From Phragmites australis (Eukaryota; Streptophyta; Magnoliopsida; Poales; Poaceae): a stretch of DNA of 64,000 nt. The stretch covers positions 374,501 through 438,500 of the forward strand of contig NC_084922.1 of assembly GCF_958298935.1 (NCBI RefSeq), written 5' to 3'. The notes beneath the pieces are model-generated. The model had not been told where the DNA came from and made no database searches. It was given only the letters and a program-made list of their open reading frames with translations. Shown here in pieces: positions 45,868 through 57,900 of the stretch. A program made the position numbers and the translations under genes. Every line of letters starts with the position of its first letter. The stretch's first letter is position 1.

Positions 45868-47820
45868 TTTTCCCCCTCTTCATTTTGGCACATGTATTCC
45901 TACTCTGTATATTACACTTTCATTAGACACGTCATTCTTGAAATGACTTTGTACATGTGACCTTAGCGCGTACAATGATAGGTTACACAATTTTTTCCAG
46001 TCAGCTGTGAATGTAAACTGAATTGTGTGAAATTTAACTTTGAGCATCGATGGTTTTCTGTGTATCACCATCTGCAATGTGCTTGCTCAAATTCCTCGTG
46101 CGTAAAAATAATCTGCTGTACAGTAATTTACTTGAGGAATTTTCTTTAGAGCAATTTCCTTGAAGAGCTGATAAGTACAGTCGAGATGCTGTTAGCCTAA
46201 TCAATTGCTAAATGGCCAGTCCTCTAAAAAAACTGATACGGCTTGTTTGGTACCCAAGAATTCTCCATAGGAATTTCACAGAATCTTTACAGAAAACATA
46301 ACAATTCCTACAAGCCTTGTGGAATTTCCGCAGCACAAACAGGGAAGAGGGTATTATATATTGATTATGACTTATGACAGTGGACTAGTGGACCTTATTA
46401 GTTAGTCCAAAAGGAGATGATAATGTGTCCGTCCTCTAGACTCACAAAATTTCTGATCAGAAAACAATGCAGTCGTAACCAGAATGAGATAAGGACCTCT
46501 CATCTTACCCTCCAATATCTAATCATGGGAAGTTTGGACCTTCATCACGGATGATTTAGCTAAATCGACTAATCATTTTGAAATTTACATGTCGAATCGA
46601 CACGTCTTTAATTTGTCCAAAGATAGCATAAGATAAAGTTGGCACAATAAAATAAAATATCATTAGTTGAAGTTGTAGACATGGATGAAAACTAGGCAAA
46701 GCGATGTTGTGTAGTTCCAGACTGTTGATGCAGCAAAACCAGTAGCTGTTACACAAAATAACTCTGAATCATACCATTTAGAAGAGGTCAGTGGTAACAG
46801 AATTGAAGGGCTACCTCTAACCGTGCTCATGGCAACAGAGGGCACGCCAAGGTGTAAATGGAATAGATGAGGACGAATAAGCAGAGGGGTTTTGGAGAGG
46901 GCAGGTAGCGGCCGGGGAGATTGGGAAGAGAGAGGCAATCAGGGGATTGGATGGGCGTGGACGAAATGCAGGTTGCACGTAATTGATTGTATGCATTATT
47001 TGATCGTGGTTTTCCTAATTAACATGCTTGATTGTGGCCTCCTAAATGACTTGGAAGGAACCAGAAAGGAAATAGCAACAGGAAGGGGTAGTGGGGAGGG
47101 ACAATGCATTCTCAGCCTTTAGATGCAATGACATGGCATCAATCGAATATGTGTTGTTGGATGTGTAAAATTTTTATGTTTTTAAAGTAAATATTTTAGA
47201 AAGTTTAAAAAGTTTGATCGGATTTCAGTCAAAACGTCATATATTTAAAATCAGAGGGAGCATATGTTTACCGATCTAAGTGATTTTTATGCTTTCCGTA
47301 GTCAAAGTTAAAGTTTGATCGGATTTTTATGTTTTCCTTAGTAACGATCAGCCTCCCTATGCCGCAGATTAATAACACAAGCTCTCTCTTATGTAGCCAT
47401 AATCCTTCATAATAATTCTTTTCATCGTCCGACATCATTTATTGAGCTAGGTCCATTTCACGCATATCGCTGCCATGCCAATCCAAGCCCAAATTGGTCT
47501 AAAATTGCGTCAATTTTCTCCACTTAAGCTTTGTTCTGCACTCTTAGCACGTAAATTATGCTCCAACTTAGCAACTATTAATTGGTTCTCTGCTCTTTTA
47601 ACCAAACTAGCCCTAAGAAATTTTACTCTCAGAGTACATAACTGAATTAAAAGATGTGTATATTTAGCGTCTAAAATACATAAGAAATTAACTAAAAATA
47701 TAGAGTTGCTTACCAAAAGCACAAAGAATAGGAATACCAAAATATGGAGCAGTAAGGAGTGGCGAAAGTACAGATTATTTAACTATTTATCACTTTTATC
47801 ATGCATTAATTTGATCTCTT
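45868..47820. other. Intergenic DNA with MITE debris
   Basis: No gene. A roughly 105-bp piece (46,240-46,345) starts GGCTTGTTTGGTACCC and ends near GCACAAACAGGG, possibly a small Tourist-like insertion. At 47,160-47,265 an AT-rich block ends ATATTTAAAATCAGAGGGAGCATA, resembling a Stowaway end (TA-flanked, GAGGGAG). Part of its phrase AGTTTGATCGGATTT recurs at 47,305-47,325. Confidence 0.45.
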
Positions 47821-47986
47821 ACTAATATATATAAGACCATCTGAATCACTGAATATATACCAATATAGTAAATTTATTATTACTCATCTCGTAAAAATGT
47901 CAAAAAGTTAAAGTTAAATGACCTGAAAGCGCGGGGAAGAAGGGCGAAAGCTCCAAGCTTTGAGACCTCTCTCTCACCGCGGTTTC

Positions 47987-48010
47987 CATCCATCCATCCA
48001 TCCATCCATC
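47987..48010 (+). repeat. (CATC)6 microsatellite in the BAM4 5' leader
   Basis: Six perfect CATC units lie 55-78 bases before the BAM4 ATG. They create an apparent upstream in-frame N-terminus (ATG at 47,960), which is best read as untranslated leader. A TATATATAAG box at about 47,825 is a candidate TATA element. Confidence 0.8.
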
Positions 48011-48064
48011 CCCGAGACTGATCGAGAGAGAACCACACACACACAAGACTTCCACTCCCAACCA

Positions 48065-51000
48065 ATGGCGGCGATCACTGCGCCGCCGCCCCCTCCTCCT
48101 GCCCCTGCCGCTGCCTCCACCTCCCACCGCCGTTCCCGCCTCCGCCGCGCGCCTCTCATCCGCCTTGCCTCCTCCTCCTCCCCCCGCCGCCCAACCTCCT
48201 CCGCGTCGTCTTCCTCCTGGTCTTCGTCCTCCTTCTCCGGAGCCGGCAGTGGTGGCGGGGGCGAGATCCTCCACGTCTCGCCGCCTCCCCCGCCCGCCGC
48301 GCCTCCTGGGGCGCCCGTGTACGTCACGCTCCCCGCCGACGCCGTCGGCCCGGGGGGGCGCGTGGCGCGCCGCCGCGCCATGGCGGCCTCGTTCGCGGCG
48401 CTGGCGGCCGCCGGAGTTGCAGGCGTCGCCGTCGAGCTCTGGTGGGGCGTCGTCGAGCGCGAGGGCCCCGGAGAGTACGATTGGGCCGGGTACCTCGAGC
48501 TCGCCGCCATGGCGCGGCGATACGGTCTCCGCGTGCGCGCCATCCTCGCCTTCCACCAGTGCGGCGCTGGGCCGCACGACCCCCTCTGGTGCGTCTCCCG
48601 TTTGCCCTCAGCTCCAAAAAAAAGGACCTTTTTCATATGTTATTCACTTCTTTTGTTAGGTTTTAGTACATGCTTTTCAGTCTAACAGTTTTGGTGTCTA
48701 ACCTAAAATCCTGGAACACCATCCATACTACAAAAGGAATTCACATTTGAATGGGTCGAGGGACTGCATGTTGAACCTCAATTTGCACAACTGTGATGAA
48801 AAGGCTCCAATCTTTTACTCCATTTGGTATGTTGTGATCAGTGATGACTGATGAATGTATATTTGTTATACAAATATGGGTGATTGTTATATAATCTGAG
48901 GAGATCAGCATGATGCATTGTGCATAACTACATGAACGACATATATACAAATTTGAAGACTACTGCCCATTAGAAATTTCTCTAAGTCTGCCTAGCTGTT
49001 TATGTGGTGGAGGCAGGGCCAGAGCATATTCACCACATTAATCATCACTCAGGAGCAACAATGCTGTCACAACACTGGTACGGAGCCGTGGAAGTGTCAA
49101 GGATGTCACTTGTTAACATATTCTAACAAATATGATGGGAAGCCTTGTAATTTTTTTAGACTCATTTTTTTTCCTGATATTGCAACTTATCCTTGATCTT
49201 GACTTATCCTTCTTCCTGCGTGTAGCCAGAATCAAATGCTTCTAAATGACTAAATCATGCAGCGTTAAAGAGCTAGGGGAAAATTGAGTAATATTTAATC
49301 AAATATGTATATTTGCTTTATGTGTTAGCACTTGCACTGATATTCCAAAGGATAGTAAATGGTAGTGCACACCCTTGGCACATGGATTGCCCATTTAGAG
49401 ATGACAGAGTGTCATGCCAAGTTTGTTTTTTTTTTTCGAGGAAGCAACAGGGGGATCTTGCCCCTACCTGAACTTTTACTCAATGAATTTGACCCGGGGT
49501 CAAAATAATCAGCCAGGTTCCAGGGCATGGATAAACATCAATGGGGGGGGGGGGGGTAGTTACAAGCTAACTGATTTCACGCAGAAGGTTGGAACACCAA
49601 TTTTGAGCTAGAACCACTTTGTCAGCCCGGTGAGCGTGGCTAACCAAAGCTCAGGATGAGTGATCAGGAGCTGGACCGTGGCGCCATCTGAAAGTTGAAC
49701 ATGGTCGAAGACCATCCTGTTACGCCTCTTCCAGACAGTCCAAGGGAGCAGGAGCAACATCGTGTGCAGCAGGTGTCGCGGCCAGTGAATGGCCGAGCAG
49801 CTCCCCGGTGCAGTCAACACGCCCAACACGCATAGGAAGCACAGAACGCCAGAGGGCAGGCGCAGAACAGGTGTTCAAGAATTTCAGGCACATTTGGACA
49901 GAAGGGGCAGCCTGGGTTCGAGATGCAGTTTATGTGGTGGAGGAAGTCACGGGTCCTTGTCTTGCGGTGGCGCGGGATCCAGAAAAAGACTTGCAACTTC
50001 TTCGGGGCAAAATTCTCCCAGTTGTGCTCAGCGGAGGGCAGCACGACACCCGGACCAAGCAGTAAAAGATACACCTGCCTGGTGGTGAACTCTGCCAACG
50101 ATCCGCGGAGGACTCGTATGTTCGGGCCTGCCTCCAGTAAGTCCGTTGGGAGAGCTTGGCGAAGAAGGTTGAGCTCCAAGCGCGTGACGCCCGTGAGTCA
50201 CTGCTGGAGAGGGAGGCGAGCTCATCTTGAGCCGCAGCAGAGATGTCTGGCTGCGTTCAGCGAGAGAATAAGGCTGGCAGGGCTTCACAGAGGGGCCCAG
50301 AGAGCTCTAATCCAGAATGCCGTGGTGGTGCCGTCGCGGATTGACATCGTGGTGAGGCACATGTAGTCGGAAGGAGCCGTAACAGGGCATTTCATGAGTC
50401 AGTGTGCTTCCAGGATGGTTCGGGTCCATATCATTGCACCAGATACCACCGTCGAATCCACCGTGTCCAAGGTGTGTCGACGCCCGTCAGGAGCTTGTGC
50501 AGGGACTTCATCATGAGACTTTTGTGCTTCTCTCTCTCTCTCTCTCTCCATGTTGCTATTGTTGCAACAAGAAATTAGATTTCATCCTTTTATGCACCCC
50601 CAAGATGACTGAAACTGCATAAGCTTATCTTTCTGCCTAAAAGATGATGATGACAATTTCGACAACAATAATTATGGATGAGAGGGAGAGCGAGACGGAG
50701 AGTGAATTGCTCTACCAATAAAAGTAATTGGTATTCATCCTGGCTGTAGCCTCTAGCATAACAGAAGGTGGTCCAACAAATTGTCACATGAACTTGTCTA
50801 ACATACCCGTTGTTAGTAAACAAAAAATTGATCAAGTTGTTGGTTAGTCCACATAAATGACTTCCCAAATAGATGAGTGCACACTATATTTCTTAGGAAT
50901 TAATCCGTATTGCCTCCTCTGTTTTCTAAATACTCCATTTTTCATCAAAACATGACAAATTACCTCCCTGTACAGTTTAAACTACATCAGTTAAACCAGT

Positions 51001-53570
51001 TTTTGGCCACATTGACTGCCATGTCATCTGACCAATGCATAAATATTGGTATAACTCTCTTACATGTTGGTACTGGTAATGTGGCAGAAGGGTTGGTGGA
51101 GACGTGGCGAAATGCAAGATAAGCGCGCATGCACATGAATATCAGTGTAATTTGTTTCCTATATATTGTTATAGGATGACATGTCTCAAATTTGATCCGG
51201 AGATAACAAAAACTGTTGAAAATAAAATAGGCTTGTAAAGAATGTTATGATATTAATAATTGTTTTGGCAAGCAAACACATGGACCAAGTTAATTAAAGT
51301 CATTAGGGACTAATGCCAATGTAATATGGTAATGTGATAGAAATGGAAGCTAGTTGATATATGACTCTGAAGTCTTTGAACTATGATACCTCAATTGTAG
51401 ATGATGTAATTGTCAGATGCCAAAATGAATTTTTGTGGCAACTTTTTGTCAGCGTTTTAATCAGTGGAAGGCTTCATAGCATCAATTATTTTGCATGCTG
51501 AATGTGCTAGTACTTGGAGTTTTCCACAAGTGTCACTTGTATGGCGGTTACATTTAGCTTGAAATATTTATCTGTATCATGTAGCAAATAATGCAAAGCC
51601 ACAGGCCATCATGTCAGGTTTTTGCGGTACAAAATCCATTATGATTTTTCCACTTTGTCCTTTTTTTTTGGTCTATACAACCAAGCTATTCATGCTTTTC
51701 GTCACTTTAGTGGAAAGTTCAATTCACTGGGTATCGCATTTATGCCCACAAAAGTATCTCCCGTTTCTGATTAACGGTTGAAATATCATCTCTTTCCAGG
51801 ATCCCTCTTCCACAATGGGTTCTTGAGGAAATGGATAAGTTTCCAGACTTGTCATATACTGATAAACACCAACGGAGAAACAAAGAATACATCTCATTGG
51901 GGTGTGATATTCTCCCTGTTCTGAAAGGAAGATCACCTATGCAAGCTTACTCGGACTTCATGAGGAGTTTCCGCAATACTTTCGAAGATTACCTTGGGGC
52001 CACAGTAACAGTTTGTATTCTCCCTTGGTGTTTAAGCACATAAGATTAATTTTACACCGGCAAAAGGATGTAGCCCTCTGACACCTGTTGTCTTTCAGGA
52101 AGTTCAAGTTGGAATGGGCCCAGGAGGTGAGCTTAGATATCCGTTGTGCCCAACTGAGAAGCTAAATCGGCCAGGCAGCTCATCGGAACTTGGGGAATTT
52201 CAATGTTATGACAAGGTAGACTGCCAAATAATATAGTCTTAAAATCGCTTCAAAATGGAATATTTTGTTATGCTGGGGGGTGGAGTTCGCATATGTGATG
52301 ATCAATCTCAAGGTGTTACTTTGTCTTGTTTAGTCTACTCAGGCTTATGTAATGTGTCAGGTTATTTGTGACTTCAACTTGTAAGTCATATAGGTTACTG
52401 CACTCCCATTTCAGCTTATATGATGTGTAAGAGACCGAAGGATGGCTTCAGCTTACTGAACAAGGCCATAAGTAACATGTCCATGTGGCCTTGGATTCAG
52501 CTTGTAGGTTCATGAGCTGAAGCTAAAGCAATATTAAGCAAACCTTGTGTGATTCTGTCCATTGCTTATATCATTTTGAGGATGCATAAGTGCAATACTG
52601 GAAAGAAGGATTCATGTATTTTTACAAGTTAGTCTCAGTGAACTGCATCCTATTGCGAAACAACAATCTCATGTGTGTTCTTGCATGGTTCTCCTGAAGG
52701 TTCTTGATTTTGCATCTGATACTATCTTTGCATTACAAGATTGAATTTTGACGTATTTATGCTGTTCTACTTTGACAGTTTATGCAATCATCATTGAGTG
52801 CTCGTGCACAGATTCTTGGGGTGCAAGAGTGGGGGAACGGCGGTCCAACTGGCACAGATGGCTCACAGAAGAACCTTGAAGAAACTAGTTTTTTCCGCGG
52901 TGATGGAGGATGTTGGGATACACCTTATGGTCGGTTTTTCCTTGAGTGGTATTCGGGAATGCTTCTCCTCCATGGAGAGAGGTTGTGCATGATAGCTGAT
53001 GCAGTCTTCTCTGGCACTGGTGTGACCATATCGGGAAAGGTTGCTGGCATACATTGGCACTATTATACTTGTTCACACCCATCTGAACTGACAGCTGGCT
53101 ACTATAATACACTATTAAGAGATGGTTATCTTCCTATCGCTCAAATGTTTGCTAGATACAAAGCTGCATTATGTTGCGGTTGTTTTGACCTGAGGGACAC
53201 AGAAAGAACTGATTCGGAGAGCAGTCCAGAAGGGACTCTCCGGCAGCTCCTAGGAGCTGCTAAAATTTGCAATCTTCCTCTGAATGGTGAAAACTCTGTG
53301 ACAAGGCTGGATGACACATCCCTGAACCAAGTCATAAGAAGCTCAAGGCTCTACTCGGGTCGTGCTTCAGGAACATCTTTTTCCTTCAACTATGTTAGGA
53401 TGAACAAGAGCTTGTTTGAGTTCCACAATTGGAGTCGATTTACTAAGTTTGTTAGGCAGATGTCAGATGCCAGGACCTTTCTTGCAAGACTAGACTTCAG
53501 GAGAGGGCAGCGATACCTGTCTTCGATGTCAGTTGTTTGGGTAGTTAGTCGGGCTTGTGCATATACATGA
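48065..53570 (+). CDS. BAM4: Plastid-targeted beta-amylase, BAM4-type, probably non-catalytic
   Basis: Four exons (48,065-48,588; 51,800-52,010; 52,099-52,215; 52,779-53,570; GT-AG) encode 547 residues. Residues 1-60 are a Ser/Arg/Pro-rich putative chloroplast transit peptide. The GH14 barrel follows: ELWWGVVE near 124, FHQCG near 163, GPGGELRYP with the catalytic-acid Glu near 256, ELTAGYYN near 387, and GENSVTRLD with the second Glu near 455. The substrate-clamping flexible loop, GGNVGD in active enzymes, is GAGPHDPLW here. The inner-loop Thr (FTCAEMRD type) is Gly (CCGCFDLRD). Both changes match BAM4, a plastid protein that promotes leaf starch breakdown without measurable amylase activity. 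Intron 1 (3.2 kb) holds a LINE. The frame is fully intact. The first conserved Met at 48,065 was taken as start. Confidence 0.88.
49426..50510 (-). mobile_element. 5'-truncated LINE in intron 1 of BAM4, antisense
   Basis: On the minus strand, frames at 50,179-49,814 and 49,829-49,608 encode a reverse-transcriptase zinc-binding (zf-RVT) domain: [15 protein letters not shown], then [25 protein letters not shown] and [16 protein letters not shown] run at 49,426-49,436 is the poly(A) tail read on this strand. A frameshift separates the two frames. The 5' boundary is uncertain and no target duplication was found. It is spliced out with the intron if splicing of this 3.2-kb intron is normal. Confidence 0.75.
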
Positions 53571-54938
53571 AAGTTGTCAAATTGATTGGAATCATGTACC
53601 TGTAATTTCAAAAATAAATGATTCGACGACATGGAAGGAAAAGTTTCGCTCGGTAAATGGCTCATTTTAGTTGCCAGAAGGGCAGGCTGGGTTTTTCTCC
53701 TGACCTAATCTCAAAGTTCTGTGTTGTAAAGTGATAGTTGTCAACAATCTTTGATCTTTCTGAGATGATCTTTTCTATGCTTTAGCATGCCCTGGTGAAT
53801 ATTGTTTTATAGTTTGATTGTTGGTATTATTATTGTTGATATTTAGTAGTTATGAACGTCATGTCATCGGCTGGAATGCACTTCGAAAATGTAGTAGGTG
53901 AGTTGTTGTCCATTTTTTTTAACTTCAGCTTTTGTTTCCACTGCACACAATAAGATGGCTATACTGCTTTAGTGGATTGAACTCCACTTTGGAATGTATT
54001 ATATTTCCCTACTTTTCCATAGTTCATAATGTAAAATGTTTCTCCATACAGTTACTGGAAAAATGGTGAGTACTTTCCGAGACTGTTGATGTCGCAACTC
54101 CGAAAGGAAAAACAGTACCGTCGCCTACGTGTACTTGCTGCAACCAACATCTAGCCTAGTAGCATGGAATTTCAATTCTAGTGGTATTCCGGAAGTGTGT
54201 GGTGTTTCAGCTGCGTTATTGTCCAGGTAGGCCCTAACCACGGGCAAGTCTTCCACTTCCACGTAGCATGGAATAAAAAAAAACTAGTTTATACTTTGAT
54301 TTTAACCTGGCAAACAACTCTGGATTGTGTTGCATAAAATGGCCACTTATTTTACTGGAAGATTCGCTTGTCTATACTCCTGAAAATGACGACTACAATA
54401 TATAACCATTCCTCAGCAGTGCTGGATCGATAAGAAACCTATTTTGGCTTTTAGGCATGAACAATTCTATCAGTACGCCAGTTCAAAATCATTATAGCTC
54501 AACTTGATATGCTTGGAGCATATAAAATGAATAAATATCTTTACAAGAGGGAATAGTTAACTACAAAAATCAGATATGTTTCCAAAACAATCTAACCTCC
54601 AAAAAGAACTGAAGGGATAACAAGGCGCCTCCAAGTCCAAACTCATCACTGTTCCACTTCTGAACAACGAAGAGAAGAGACTTGCATTACAACAATTTCA
54701 GTTTGTAGCTTTGTTCAACAGAGTTTTCAGCACCGAGTGCTTAATATGTACATCGTTGACAACAATTGTGATTTGCACAATTACACATTTCGTACAAAAA
54801 AAAGATACATTCATCAAACACAATTAAGCTGCTAATGCTATCTAGCAACAGGACTAGATTAACAACGGGTGAAAGCTGACCTCATCAAACAAGAACTTAT
54901 GCGCACCCATGGAACAAAGCAAAAGGCTGGAATGCATA
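53571..54938. other. Convergent 3' region between BAM4 and the NLP gene
   Basis: No ORF of interest. The stretch holds the presumed 3' untranslated regions of both genes, which point at each other. A block near 54,050-54,115 (ACTGGAAAAATGGTGAG...GTTGATGTCGC) may be a short relic but is not assignable. Confidence 0.5.
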
Positions 54939-57900
54939 TCAACCAGAGCTCCCACAAGAACTATCAAAGTGTGCAGCAATATCACTAACCAGCAGTCTGA
55001 TGACATGGCTACCAGAATGCCGTGAGATCTCCATGCATTCATCCAAGTCTGCATTGCACGCCAACTTCACCCACTCATGATCATCGTCAAGATCCTTGAT
55101 ATCAAACGTGCCGACATCCATCCTCAGTCTTTTATCTTTCAATACAATAACACTGCCAGAGCATGGGAACCGGAACCTTACAATGTCTTCCTTAAAACTC
55201 GCCTTTATTGTTACAGTCCCTGAATGTTTCATTGACACCGAATTACTGGGAGGGGCGAAAATTGGCTGGTCACCTGCTGAAGTGAAGAGATTCTTAAAAT
55301 CTTTGGAGCTACCTGAATCCTCTATGAGCATCCTGGAAAGTGGTAGCTACGGTTCCTGAAAAGGCTCTTTGGTGAACTCCTCTGGATTAAGTTGAGGTTC
55401 TGCGAATGTCGAAGCAATTGGCTTGCAAACAAATGTCTGGTTTGCCGGACTTCCCTGGCATAAGCCTTCCGAAGTCCGTGAATTTATGCTGCCTTCTCCA
55501 GATGAGCTTCTCGAGTGAGAAACCTTGTCTGCTTCATGCTGAGAATTGTTGTTATTGTCTATAAATCCTTACTGGGACATGAGAACACCAAAGTGGCCAT
55601 CATTTTTCAAGTGACTTTTGCAAAGAAGAATCTCTGCCACTGTCAACAGCAGGGTCGAATGTTCTGCAACTTTATTTTGAGTTGCTTTCTCTATATTGAG
55701 AGAATCCGATGAAGGACCGACAGGAATAGGAAGAGGACCTGTGATAGATGTGAGATTAAATGCCACGTCTGAGCCTTGAACAGACTCATTACCTGCTTCA
55801 ATTTCGAGAGAGACCGGTTGACCTTATTGATTTTTCGAGATGGCCAACGAGAAATCTCGTGCTGCCTGCAGATGCGCTTCATCGTTGTAGGACATACTGT
55901 CGTATACAAAAACAGAAATTAGTTAATGTTCACAATATCCCAGAGTCAACCCCTTACACTGTTACCGTCATTAAAAAAATCAATTTTTTGCCGCATCTGG
56001 TCCCTCTTTATTATGTTCTAAACGGCAATCAGCAGATCAGCAGAAAAGGAAGTTGACAGAAAAAAGGGTTTACAACAGACAACGCACACAATAGACACAA
56101 AACAAAAGAAGCTTCCCTGCAAAATACACCATCATGCATAGGAAGGTCTACTACATTACCATAGCAAGCAAATCTAATCAAGGCCACTAGCAATATCCCG
56201 TGAATGCAGGGATATCAACAGAATTTTTTTTGCCAGGATGGTTCTACGTATATGATATATGACAACCAATGTCCTTTATGAACCCCCCCCCCCCCCCGGC
56301 ATCCGAGGAATATGAACTGTAAAGTAGATCCAGTTTGAGTCTCAAGAATGATCTTTGGATAGGAGCGTGTTTGAGTCTCAAAGAATTATCAAGACATCAC
56401 CTTCTGTAATTCTAGATTTTAAGAAGAGATGCTACTTACTATATCTCCAACAACCTAGCCATGGTTTCCCAACAAGCCAACGCCGACAAAGTTAAAGTAA
56501 AACTAAAATCCCAAATGTCAAGCTGCCAACTATACCAAAGAGGTAGCTGCAATTTGCAAATAAAAAGAAATAATACAGCATATGCATGCAACATGGAAGC
56601 TTAAACCAACATGTTATGCTGTCATTTTGAAATTTACAAATTGCACTAACCAAACTACCATATGGAGATTTAACAAAATTGCATATCAGCCGAGTATGGC
56701 CACCCAGGAGTTAACGTTAGGTCAGAATAAGCGGGACACTAGAAAGGAGTATAGTGAACTTGAATATTAGAAGCATACCACCAAGGCTTTTAGCTGCATT
56801 TTTCAGTTTTCAGGCTTCCAGAAAAATATTGCTGAAGAACCTCTAAACTGATAGTTTTTTCAGCTTTTCCTCGTCTCCTTTCAGGGGGTTTGTTGGTTTT
56901 GTGAAGCAATGAAGAATCAGAAGCACCGCTACCATTTGGTCTACCAGCAGAAGTGCCATTGTCTTGAGAGTAGTCATCAGCCAACAAATGTCCCTCTGAC
57001 ATATTTGAAACTTTCTTATTCCCTTTATCAAACTTGTGGACTCCATGCGTATCACCTTCAGGCGATTCATGAAGGCAACCTTCAGAATTATCAAATTGCA
57101 CATCTGTCTTGAATTCTTCATTCTCAATTTTTAGCATGTTACTAAGTTGAAGAGAAACTCCATTCGAGTCTCTGCCACCAACCACCTTTAGACTACGAAG
57201 ACACTGCTTCATCATAGTTAATATAGACTCCAACAAGGCATTTTGATCATCTTCATCTCTACAACTGGGTGGCAGGAAAAACTCTAATATGTAATCATCA
57301 TGTCCAGTAATATGAACTTTGTAAGCATATTGCAAAGCAGCCAGCCAACCCAAACATACGAGCATAGTGTACAAGGGGATACTCCAACTTACAGAACTGC
57401 CTGATATCTTTTGAAAAGCAAGGTTTGCGTGAGATAAACTCTTTCCCAGAAACTCCTTGCCCCTTCTGTAGGTGATGCTCTACACAGGCATCTCTAAATC
57501 CCCACATATGAGCATCGATCACGTGAAACGCAACATCACTGGTTGACATGCAGACCTCCCCCATGCAACTTCCGTCAAAACTTAAGCAACTCTTCTTCAA
57601 ACCACCACAATGTGCCAATACACTTCGATACTTACAAGGAACCCAGGTTTGTGCTAAAGGAAGCTTGTGCTCTTCACATAGTACAGTCAAGATCTCCAGT
57701 ATTTCCACCAGAGCAGTTTGATGGCCTTCATTACATATCTGAGTAAGCAAGTTGATAAAAAAAACATAAACCACCCCTCATAGCATGAACAGAAAACTTA
57801 TTTGTCCATATTGCAACGATTGAAGACTCACCTGGACATTCGGATGGTCCAATATTTCAGTACTTTTAAGATTTACTGACTGCAGATAGCACAAGCAATA

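Noticed and set aside
47960..48064. Upstream in-frame ATG extending BAM4 by 35 residues
   Set aside because: The extension is encoded by the CATC microsatellite leader, and the sequence after the ATG at 48,065 has the expected transit-peptide character.
47900..48636. Antisense ORFs of about 220 codons over BAM4 exon 1
   Set aside because: They mirror the GC-rich transit peptide region of BAM4 and carry no known motif.
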